Source: an uncultured Flavobacteriales bacterium (GTDB lineage Bacteria > Bacteroidota > Bacteroidia > Flavobacteriales_E > Vicingaceae). Taken from it: a DNA stretch of 64,000 bases. The notes under the pieces are model-generated. The model saw only the letters and a program-made list of their open reading frames with translations, was not told the DNA's origin and did not search any database. This document shows positions 25,682 through 33,940 of this stretch, one piece after another. The stretch's first letter is position 1, and every line of letters begins with the position of its first letter. A program made the position numbers and the translations under genes. The DNA lies in NCBI GenBank assembly GCA_905479915.1, contig CAJQOH010000028.1:1-64000 (forward strand). The letters are read 5' to 3'.

Positions 25682-28600
25682 ATTATAACAGAAAAGATCA
25701 AACAGTTAAAACTCTATATCACCATCATACTTATTCTAGTAGTAAGTTCTTCGTTACTTTCTCAAACCTATAATTTTGAGCATTACAATGTAGAAGAAGG
25801 CTTATCACAGTCTACAGTAACTGCCATTATTCAAGATAAAAGAGGGCATTTATGGATAGGTACTGCTGGAGGAGGTATATGTAAATTTGATGGGGTCAAA
25901 TTTGTTAAGTACTCAGAAAAAGATGGAATTCCTGGAGATATTGTAACTGACTTAACTGAAGATAATGAAGGGAATATATGGATAGCTTCAACATGGGGCA
26001 ATGTTACAAAATACAACGGAAGAAAGTTTTTCAGCTTCAATAAAAAAGATGGGCTTTTAACCAACAATGGAATTCGCACGCTATTTACAGATAAAGATGG
26101 TAGTGTTTGGGTTGGTAGTGACCAAGGTGTCTCTGTTTATAAAAACGGAACTTTTACAAATCATACTGAAGATGATAATCTACTAGGAAATGTAATTAAC
26201 AAAATCAATCAAGATTCTAAGGGTAACGTTTGGGTATGTACAAATAAGGGTATATCAATCTTTGGAAAGAATAAAATCATCAAATTATCTTCTAAAGACG
26301 GACTCCCCTCAGATGATGTAAGAGCTATCCAGGAAGATTCTTATGGAAATTACTATATCGGAACAACAAAAGGTATCACCAAATTACTATCAGGCAGTAT
26401 TATCAATAACTCTTTTGAATTTGATAAGGTTTTATTTAGAGGAATACATGCTGAAATATCTGATATCTTACTAGATAAAGAAAAAAACATTTGGATCTCA
26501 TCTAAAGGATCAGGAATCTATCTTTTAAAACAGAACAAAACAATAACTCACCTCACAAAAAAGAATGGACTTCTAACAAATAATTTGAATAAATTATTTA
26601 TGGATAGGTCTAGTAATATTTGGATAGGAACTGATGGTGCCGGATTAATAAAATATGGAAACAAAGCTTTTACCTATTACAGCAGAATACCCGGCCTAAA
26701 CAATCTTGCTGTTTTTTGTATTACCCAAGATCCTGAGAACAACATTTGGGTTGGTACGCATGATGAAGGTGTCTATAAGTTTAATGGAACTTATTCAACT
26801 CAATACACAACAAAAAACGGCTTAGGTAGTAATACTGTTAGATCCTCTGTTACAGATAAAAAAGGAAATATTTGGTTTGCTACAAGTAAAGGTCTTTCTA
26901 AATATAAAGATGGCGTTTTTAGAACATACACTACGAGTGATGGCTTACCTTCAAATAATATACGATCCTTACTTCTAGATAAAAATAATAACTTATGGAT
27001 TGGAACAGCAGGAGCTGGGCTTTCCAAATACAACTACACATCATTCAAAAATTACTCAGAAAAAGATGGATTAGCTTTCAATTATATTCACTCCCTTTTT
27101 GAAGATTCTAAAGGTAATATTTGGATTGGTACTGGTAATGGAGTGACAAAATATGCCGACAATGTTTTTACAAGCTTCAAAAAATCTAGTGGGTTTTGCA
27201 ATCTATATATTGGAAGCATTACAGAAGATAAAAATGGAAACATTTGGTTTGGTACAGATCGATGCGCTGTGAAGTATGATGGATTAGATTTTAAAACAGT
27301 AACCATGGAAGATGGGCTTTCTTCTGGCATAATTTATTTAATGCATAATGATAAGAAAGGAAACCTATGGATTGGTACCAACAATGGAATTGACAGAGTA
27401 AAATTTGATAGCTATGGACAAATAAGTCGAATAAAAAATTACAAGTCAAAACAAGGATTTAAAGGTGTAGAGTGCAATAGCAGAGCAATATTTGAAGACA
27501 ATAAAAACAACCTATGGATTGGAACCGTTAAAGGAGTTATAAAATATGATCCTACTCAAGATAAAACAAATGTATTTGAACCAAACATTCATATTAATAA
27601 TCTTAAACTATTTTTTGAAGATGTTGATTGGCTTAACTATTCTAAGAAATTAATTAAGTGGAACAACCTACCTGAAAACCTTGTTTTAAGTTATGACAAC
27701 AACCATTTAACTTTTGAGTTTTCTGCAATCAATCTTACTTTTCCTGAGGATGTTCACTACAGGTTTAAATTAACTCCATTTGATAACGAATGGTACAGTT
27801 CTACAGAAAAAAATGTTGCTACTTATTCTAACCTCCCACCTGGAGATTACACCTTTTCTGTAAAAGCAAGAAATGAAGATGGTTTATGGAATCAAAAAGC
27901 AGCATCTTACAATTTTAAAATAACCTCTCCTTGGTTTAAAGAATGGTGGTTTGTTCTTTGTATTATCGTATTAATCTTTTACATCATTTATAAAATATCA
28001 TCTTTTAAGGAACAACAACAAGTTAAAATAAGTAAAGACTTAGAAGAGAAAGTAAAAGAAAGAACTGCATTAATAGAAACTCAAAGAGATGAAAAAGAAG
28101 TGCTCTTAAAAGAGATTCACCATAGAGTTAAAAATAACATGCAAGTTATTATAAGCTTAATTAGTATTCAATCTGGATACACACAAGATAAAATTGCTTT
28201 AGCACTGTTTGACGAAGCTAAAAGTAGAATTCGTTCTATGGCATTGATTCATGAAAAAATGTATCAAACAGGAGATTTAGCTTACATAGATATTCAAGAT
28301 TATATCATGGCATTAACCAACGATTTAATTGATACCTATGCAATTAATTGTGATATTTTTCTTGACATTAAAATTGATAAAACAAAGTTTGCTATTGACA
28401 CACTTATCCCGTTAGGTTTACTTCTTAATGAAATCATTTCTAATGCCTTGAAATATGGTTTTGTAGGTACAGACAAAGGGAAGATGGTTATTCATTTACA
28501 ACTAGATGAAAAAGACAACAACTTTGTATTACTAGTTGGTGATAATGGAGTTGGTATGCCATTTGGAACATTAGAAAAGGAAGATGGAACTCTGGGTATG

Positions 28601-28699
28601 GAGTTGGTTAAAATATTTGTTACCCAATTAGATGGTGAAATTAAAAGGCTTGAAGATAAAGGGACATTTTACGAGATTAAATTCCCTCCAAGAGGCTAA
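25682..28699 (+). CDS. Propeller-type two-component sensor histidine kinase, non-canonical start
   Basis: 1005 residues from ATT 25682 (ATA 25685 or ATC 25697 also possible). No in-frame ATG, GTG or TTG occurs before 26585, yet the frame is open and clearly coding from 25679. It has a signal-anchor (KLYITIILILVVSSSLLSQ), then 14 WIGT-type propeller repeats (two seven-bladed propellers), a Y_Y_Y domain (about 674-737), a membrane helix (about 752-775), a HisKA_2 region with H813-H814 (EIHHRVKNNMQ) and HATPase with NEIISNALKYG and GDNGVGMP. The propellers are extracytoplasmic and should sense a glycan or envelope signal. No receiver domain, so the partner regulator is elsewhere. Confidence 0.87.
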   Translation: MITEKIKQLKLYITIILILVVSSSLLSQTYNFEHYNVEEGLSQSTVTAIIQDKRGHLWIGTAGGGICKFDGVKFVKYSEKDGIPGDIVTDLTEDNEGNIWIASTWGNVTKYNGRKFFSFNKKDGLLTNNGIRTLFTDKDGSVWVGSDQGVSVYKNGTFTNHTEDDNLLGNVINKINQDSKGNVWVCTNKGISIFGKNKIIKLSSKDGLPSDDVRAIQEDSYGNYYIGTTKGITKLLSGSIINNSFEFDKVLFRGIHAEISDILLDKEKNIWISSKGSGIYLLKQNKTITHLTKKNGLLTNNLNKLFMDRSSNIWIGTDGAGLIKYGNKAFTYYSRIPGLNNLAVFCITQDPENNIWVGTHDEGVYKFNGTYSTQYTTKNGLGSNTVRSSVTDKKGNIWFATSKGLSKYKDGVFRTYTTSDGLPSNNIRSLLLDKNNNLWIGTAGAGLSKYNYTSFKNYSEKDGLAFNYIHSLFEDSKGNIWIGTGNGVTKYADNVFTSFKKSSGFCNLYIGSITEDKNGNIWFGTDRCAVKYDGLDFKTVTMEDGLSSGIIYLMHNDKKGNLWIGTNNGIDRVKFDSYGQISRIKNYKSKQGFKGVECNSRAIFEDNKNNLWIGTVKGVIKYDPTQDKTNVFEPNIHINNLKLFFEDVDWLNYSKKLIKWNNLPENLVLSYDNNHLTFEFSAINLTFPEDVHYRFKLTPFDNEWYSSTEKNVATYSNLPPGDYTFSVKARNEDGLWNQKAASYNFKITSPWFKEWWFVLCIIVLIFYIIYKISSFKEQQQVKISKDLEEKVKERTALIETQRDEKEVLLKEIHHRVKNNMQVIISLISIQSGYTQDKIALALFDEAKSRIRSMALIHEKMYQTGDLAYIDIQDYIMALTNDLIDTYAINCDIFLDIKIDKTKFAIDTLIPLGLLLNEIISNALKYGFVGTDKGKMVIHLQLDEKDNNFVLLVGDNGVGMPFGTLEKEDGTLGMELVKIFVTQLDGEIKRLEDKGTFYEIKFPPRG

Positions 28700-28780
28700 C
28701 AGTTCTCTGTTCATAAACTCAAAACAGACCTTATTATTTCTTTAATAGAATAAAGCATATTTACATTTAGTTATATTTAA

Positions 28781-30289
28781 ATGTATTTAGTGCAAATCCT
28801 TAGTAAAAGAATCAAGTTACAACTTCTATTCGCATTAACTTTAGTTATCTGCTTTAATTTTTCTTTTGCTCAAAAGCAACACATTTCTACTTACAAAAAA
28901 GAATTTAAACAATTTAGAAAATTAGAGTACAACATAAATTTAATCGCGCTCTCTGAGGTTAAACCTGACAAAAAATGGAACAACTATAACGGTGGGCCAA
29001 TTAACACTACGGATTCTTTATTTTCTTTTAGCGATAGTTTACTAGCTAAATACTTCCCAACAAATTCTGATAAAATCAGAAACGAATATTTAGCTTTTTA
29101 TTTCTCTCAAAAAACAGCTAAATGTCCAACCTTATTCAGCTTATTAAAATATTACGAACCAATTATCAGTCAAAACTTAACTAAAAATAACCTTCCTAAA
29201 GAATTAAACCTACTTCCAGTAATTCTCTCTGCCTTTAATCCAAATTCGAATAATGGAATTGGAGGATATGGTTATTGGCACCTAAACTATCCACAAGCAA
29301 TTAAATATGGTTTAACTGTAAATAGTTTTGTAGATGAACGTTCTGATTTTAAAAAATCTACAAAGGCAGCTACAAGATATATTGCTGATCTTTATAAAAA
29401 ATATAACGATTGGGAATTAACACTTACAGCATATTCCTGTGGTGTTAATACCGTAAACAAATTATTAACTCGGCACTCAGCAACAAGTTACAAAGAAATC
29501 TACCCTTTCTTACAACCAGAAACAAAAGATATCGTTCAAGCATTTGTTGCAATGAATTATGTTTACAATTATGACAATTATGGTGCGATCAATCTAAACC
29601 CAATATTTGATCTAGACACCATTCAAATTGAAAAGAAACTTCAATTTGAAGCCATTAATCATGTGCTTGAAACTAAATCGAAGCAACTTCGATTTTTAAA
29701 TCCAATTTTAACAAAAGATATTTTCCCTAATAATTTCACCGCTTACCTACCAAAAGAAACAAGCATTAAGTTCGTAGAACTCAAAGACAGTATTTACTTC
29801 TACCAAGATTCTGTAATGCTCAAGCCTAAGGTTGAAACACCAGATTTTGTAATCCCTAAAAATGGAGAACCATATGTATACACTGTACGTTCTGGAGATG
29901 TTTTAGGATTAATTGCCGATAAACACAATGTTCGTGTTTCTCAAATCCAAAACTGGAATGGCTTAAACGGAACCAGAATCAACATTGGACAAAAATTAAC
30001 GATTTACTCTAAAAATGAAAAGTCAAAAGTAAAAAGTGAAAAGCTGCCAACAGAAAAAAAAGAACTTATAGATAAAACAAAAACTAACAATAAGAAATCA
30101 GCACAACAACACACTATAAACAAAACACCAAATACTAAATCCCACTCTACATACACTGTTAAATCAGGAGATAACTTATGGGTAATCGCAAAAAAGTATT
30201 CTGGAGTATCAGCTCAAAACATAATGGATTTTAACGGGATTGACGGCAACTTAAAAGTTGGTCAAGTAATTAAAATTCCTAAATACTAA
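28781..30289 (+). CDS. LysM protein with degenerate lytic-transglycosylase domain
   Basis: 502 residues with a signal peptide ending FSFAQ. An MltD-like SLT domain (about 125-260) is followed by LysM domains at about 365-410 and 455-500. The fold is recognisable (NLPKELNLLPVILSAFNPNS, then GYGYWHLN, then AYSCGVN), but the catalytic Glu of the usual VIES motif is L149, WQFM has become WHLN and AYNAG has become AYSCG. It is probably a peptidoglycan-binding pseudoenzyme or scaffold (inference). It overlaps the next gene by 1 nt (TAATG). Confidence 0.85.
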   Translation: MYLVQILSKRIKLQLLFALTLVICFNFSFAQKQHISTYKKEFKQFRKLEYNINLIALSEVKPDKKWNNYNGGPINTTDSLFSFSDSLLAKYFPTNSDKIRNEYLAFYFSQKTAKCPTLFSLLKYYEPIISQNLTKNNLPKELNLLPVILSAFNPNSNNGIGGYGYWHLNYPQAIKYGLTVNSFVDERSDFKKSTKAATRYIADLYKKYNDWELTLTAYSCGVNTVNKLLTRHSATSYKEIYPFLQPETKDIVQAFVAMNYVYNYDNYGAINLNPIFDLDTIQIEKKLQFEAINHVLETKSKQLRFLNPILTKDIFPNNFTAYLPKETSIKFVELKDSIYFYQDSVMLKPKVETPDFVIPKNGEPYVYTVRSGDVLGLIADKHNVRVSQIQNWNGLNGTRINIGQKLTIYSKNEKSKVKSEKLPTEKKELIDKTKTNNKKSAQQHTINKTPNTKSHSTYTVKSGDNLWVIAKKYSGVSAQNIMDFNGIDGNLKVGQVIKIPKY

Positions 30290-31860
30290 TGGAGAACAAT
30301 AAAAACATAAACCCATTCATTACACTTATAAGCCTTCTAGCTATAATGGGGTTATTGTGTTTAATTATGTTTTTCTTTCCTGCTAAAGGGCTTCAAGTGG
30401 GTTCTTCTACTATAAAATTCCCAACTACCACTGATTTTTTTCTACCCAAAATGGAAGAAGATAGTTTAGCCAAAGTTGAAAAAGATTTGGCTGAAATATT
30501 TGACTCAACCATTGTTGTGAGCCAAATAGACTCTACAGTTATTCAACATAAATTAGATTCTTTAAAAAACTTTAGACAAAGCCTACAATTAAACGACAAA
30601 GGTAAATCAGCTATGCATCGCTTTTTCGATGCTTTAGACAATGCAAAAAAGAAAAAAGTAAGAATTATGCATTACGGTGATTCTCAAATAGAGGCAGATA
30701 GAATAACTTCTTATTTAAGAAATGAATTGCAAAAGAAATTTGGAGGTTATGGAGCAGGATTGTTTCCAATTATACAGGTAGCTCGAAAAATGAGTGTAAA
30801 TACAGAATTTTCTGAAAACTGGAAACGTTATCCTGGTTTTGGAAGAAAAGACAGCACTGTTAAACATATGAAATATGGCGCTTTAATGGCTTTTTGTAGA
30901 TATGCTCCTATACCCGAGACTACTATTATTAATGATAGCATAATGCTTGAAGGTTGGTTAAAAATCAAAAAACCAAGAGCTTCTTACGGAAGAACAAAGT
31001 CTTATACTCAGTTAAAAATATTTTTGAGTAACTCTCATGCTAACATTAGATATAAAATTTTAGCTGATGGAGTTGATGCAGTAAAAGGAATTATTTCTGC
31101 CAACACTCCTTTCCAAACTATAAAAGCCAACTTTGATAAAACTCCAGAAGAAATAATGGTAACCTTTAATGGAAATGATAGTCCTGATATTTATGGGATT
31201 TCATTAGAAGGTAATAATGGAATTGTAATGGATAACATTCCTTTAAGGGGGTCATCTGGAACCATATTTACGAAACAAAATGGTACACTCTTAAGCAATA
31301 TGTATGCAAACCTCTCTCCTAGCTTAATTTTAATGGAGTTTGGAGGGAACACTATTCCATACATTAAAAATGAAAAAGGAGCTTCTGACTATGGAAGATG
31401 GTTTAAATCTCAAATAAACTTCATGAAAAAACGCAATCCAAACGCTGCAATTATTGTTATTGGACCCGGAGATATGTCTGTAAAAGAAGGTACTGAATTT
31501 GTTACTTACCCTATGTTAGAAGCTGTTAGAGATGCAATGAAAGATGCGGCAATAAGTTCTGGCTGTGTATTTTGGGACATGTACGAAGTTATGGGTGGAA
31601 AAAATTCCATGCCTAAATGGGTAAATGCCGAACCATCTTTAGCCGCTTCAGACTACATTCACTTTTCTCCAAAAGGAGCTAAAAAGATAGCTGAAGAGTT
31701 TAACGTGAAGTTATTTAATATGTACAATGAGTATAAAGGAATTAAAACAAAAAGTCATAAAGTCAAAAGTAACAAGTCTAAAGTTGATAGCTCTCATTCC
31801 TTAAGTAATAAGAAAACAGAGCCACTCAACGGTCTACATATAAAAGAACCAAAAAATTGA
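30289..31860 (+). CDS. Membrane-anchored SGNH/GDSL hydrolase-like protein 1
   Basis: 523 residues. One N-terminal membrane helix (about 10-30) and a coiled linker precede an SGNH domain with GDS (130-132, nucleophile S132), EFGGNTIP as the block III region, and D455-x-x-H458 (SDYIHFSPKG). All catalytic residues are present. The C-terminal tail is Lys/Ser-rich and low complexity. Linked to a second SGNH gene and an MBOAT acyltransferase, the layout of O-acetylation systems in which the MBOAT exports an acyl group and the SGNH protein transfers it (established for DltBD/AlgIJX-like systems; inferred here). Confidence 0.85.
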   Translation: MENNKNINPFITLISLLAIMGLLCLIMFFFPAKGLQVGSSTIKFPTTTDFFLPKMEEDSLAKVEKDLAEIFDSTIVVSQIDSTVIQHKLDSLKNFRQSLQLNDKGKSAMHRFFDALDNAKKKKVRIMHYGDSQIEADRITSYLRNELQKKFGGYGAGLFPIIQVARKMSVNTEFSENWKRYPGFGRKDSTVKHMKYGALMAFCRYAPIPETTIINDSIMLEGWLKIKKPRASYGRTKSYTQLKIFLSNSHANIRYKILADGVDAVKGIISANTPFQTIKANFDKTPEEIMVTFNGNDSPDIYGISLEGNNGIVMDNIPLRGSSGTIFTKQNGTLLSNMYANLSPSLILMEFGGNTIPYIKNEKGASDYGRWFKSQINFMKKRNPNAAIIVIGPGDMSVKEGTEFVTYPMLEAVRDAMKDAAISSGCVFWDMYEVMGGKNSMPKWVNAEPSLAASDYIHFSPKGAKKIAEEFNVKLFNMYNEYKGIKTKSHKVKSNKSKVDSSHSLSNKKTEPLNGLHIKEPKN

Positions 31861-33101
31861 ATATTAAGCACTACATATACACTACAATCTTAATAGGACT
31901 GAGTTCTATAGGATTTGCGCAAAGCAATCCACATCTTTTACCCAATCATGATTTTGTGGTTTATGATTCTACAGATATTCGTTTTTATAATGATAGTGCG
32001 AACTATAACACTTTCTTTGAAAAGTTAGACGATGTCATTTTTAACGGTAAAGGCAAAGTAAGACTAATGCAAATTGGTGGTTCTCACATTCAAGCAGATA
32101 TCTGGTCGGATCAAATTCGAAAAAACTTTCAAAAAGTGTCTCCCAACCTAAATGGTGGTAGAGGATTTTTATTTCCTTACAGATTAGCTCACACCAATAA
32201 CCCTTACTATTATAAATGTACTTCTACAGGAGAATGGAAAGGGTTTAGAAACTCATTAATGAAACATGATACTACCTGGGGAGTTTCTGGCATCACTGCT
32301 TCAACTCAAGATAGCGCAGCAACACTTAAGTTTTATTTTAGAGGAGATGAAACACCTTATTATGATTTTAACAGTATTAAAATATTTCACGATGTAGACT
32401 CATCAGACTATTGTATTGAACTAATTTCAGACACTTGCTCATTGATCAGAATTAACAAGGAAATAGGTTATACAGAATTTGTTTTTGATCATTATGTAGA
32501 TTCTTTCGAATTAAATATTTACCGACAAGACACTATTGTTTCTGCTTTTAATTTATATGGGATTAGCTTGGACAACAATGATCCTGGAGTGATATATACT
32601 TCAGTTGGTGTAAATGGAGCCAGTACAAAAAGTTATTTAAGATGTGAATTGTTTTCCAAACATTTAAAAGCAGTTAATCCTGATTTGGTCATCTTTTGTA
32701 TAGGAATTAATGATGCCTATGACCCAGGTTTTAATCCTGAAAAATACGAACGCAATTATGACACTTTAGTTCAATGGATTAAATCTGTAAACCCCGATGC
32801 TAAATTCTTATTTGTTACCAATAACGACAGCTATTACAAAAGAAGATATCCTAATAAAAGAGTTTTTAAAGCAAGAGATGTTATGATTAACCTTGCTACT
32901 AAACATAATGCTGGAATGTGGGATATGTTTAATGTTATGGGTGGATTAGGCTCTTGTAACAAATGGATTAAAAATGGGTATGCCAAAAAAGATAAAATCC
33001 ATTTAACGAAGAAAGGCTACATACTAATGGGTAATCTAATGTTTTCAGCAATAATGAAAGAATATGATAAACACCTGCAAATGTTAAGTCTTGAAGAATA
33101 A
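31857..33101 (+). CDS. Secreted SGNH hydrolase-like protein 2, TTG start
   Basis: 414 residues starting at TTG 31857, which overlaps the TGA of the previous gene by 4 bp (TTGA). The signal peptide ends IGFAQ. The SGNH block I reads GGSHIQAD, with S76 in place of GDS, followed by VIFCIGINDAYD (block III) and D379-x-x-H382 (KIHLTKKG). The Asp of GDS is Gly here, but the serine and the D-x-x-H pair are kept. A paralogue of the preceding SGNH protein, probably its partner. Confidence 0.85.
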   Translation: MNIKHYIYTTILIGLSSIGFAQSNPHLLPNHDFVVYDSTDIRFYNDSANYNTFFEKLDDVIFNGKGKVRLMQIGGSHIQADIWSDQIRKNFQKVSPNLNGGRGFLFPYRLAHTNNPYYYKCTSTGEWKGFRNSLMKHDTTWGVSGITASTQDSAATLKFYFRGDETPYYDFNSIKIFHDVDSSDYCIELISDTCSLIRINKEIGYTEFVFDHYVDSFELNIYRQDTIVSAFNLYGISLDNNDPGVIYTSVGVNGASTKSYLRCELFSKHLKAVNPDLVIFCIGINDAYDPGFNPEKYERNYDTLVQWIKSVNPDAKFLFVTNNDSYYKRRYPNKRVFKARDVMINLATKHNAGMWDMFNVMGGLGSCNKWIKNGYAKKDKIHLTKKGYILMGNLMFSAIMKEYDKHLQMLSLEE

Positions 33102-33148
33102 ATTATGGCTAGAGAAATAACTTTTAACTTTAACAACTCATCAACTTT

Positions 33149-33802
33149 ATGAACTCCATTAAAGCGGTAATATATGATATGGATGGAGTTATTATTGATT
33201 CCGAACCATTATGGAGAAAAGCTTTAATACATTGCTTTAACAAAGTTGGTTTTGATTTTACGCAAGACAAATGTAGAATAACCCAAGGAATGCGATTAAT
33301 AGAAGTTGTTGAATACTGGTATGCTGAACAACCATGGAAAGGACCATCCTTAGAAGAAGTAGAGCAAGATATCCTGAGAAAAGTAACCGAACTAATTTCA
33401 GAAAAAGGAGAAGCAATGGAAGGTGTTTACGAATCTATTCAATTGTTTAAAACTAAAGGTTATAAATTAGGCCTAGCCTCATCTTCTGCTTCATCTTTAA
33501 TTAATGTTGTCTTAGAAAAACTAAATATTACTGCTGAGTTTGAAGTAATTAAATCTGCTGAATTTTTAGAGTTAGGAAAACCACATCCCGAAGTTTTTAT
33601 TCAAACAGCTAAAGAGCTAAACATTCCAGCAATTAACTGTTTAGTTATTGAAGATTCATTTCACGGTGTTTTAGCCGGAAAATCAGCATTAATGAAAGTG
33701 GTCGCTGTTCCTGAAGAAAAATATCATAACGATACAAGATTTAGTATTGCTGATTATAATTTGAAAAGTTTAAAGGAATTAAAAAATGTAAATTTTGAAT
33801 AG
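33149..33802 (+). CDS. HAD-family sugar phosphatase (HxpB/beta-PGM-like)
   Basis: 217 residues, a cytosolic HAD subclass I enzyme. Nucleophile D10 and acid D12 are in YDMDGVIIDSEP, the motif II region is LGLASSSASS, K is in LGKPHPEVF and the acidic motif IV is VIEDSFHG. The cap is a four-helix type as in hexitol or sugar phosphatases. Substrate not determinable. It lies between the SGNH pair and the MBOAT gene, 47 nt after the former. Confidence 0.88.
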   Translation: MNSIKAVIYDMDGVIIDSEPLWRKALIHCFNKVGFDFTQDKCRITQGMRLIEVVEYWYAEQPWKGPSLEEVEQDILRKVTELISEKGEAMEGVYESIQLFKTKGYKLGLASSSASSLINVVLEKLNITAEFEVIKSAEFLELGKPHPEVFIQTAKELNIPAINCLVIEDSFHGVLAGKSALMKVVAVPEEKYHNDTRFSIADYNLKSLKELKNVNFE

Positions 33803-33820
33803 ATTAACAACATATAATTG

Positions 33821-33901
33821 GTTCTCGATACATTTTTTGATTTTGTCAGTTCGAGTGTTACGAAGTTATTTCGGAATGTATCGAGAACAAAAATCAAAAA
33901 A
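33821..33901. repeat. Palindromic intergenic repeat
   Basis: A perfect 14-bp inverted repeat, GTTCTCGATACATT (33821-33834) and AATGTATCGAGAAC (33875-33888), encloses a 40-nt interior containing CAGTTCGAGTG. TTTTTTGATTTT (33833-33844) is also complementary to AAAATCAAAAAA (33890-33901), giving an alternative pairing. It resembles dispersed REP-like palindromes of Flavobacteria. The only spacer of any length in the block before the MBOAT gene. Confidence 0.7.
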
Positions 33902-33940
33902 TACTCAAACTAACAATTATTCAACTTCTAGCAGAATACT

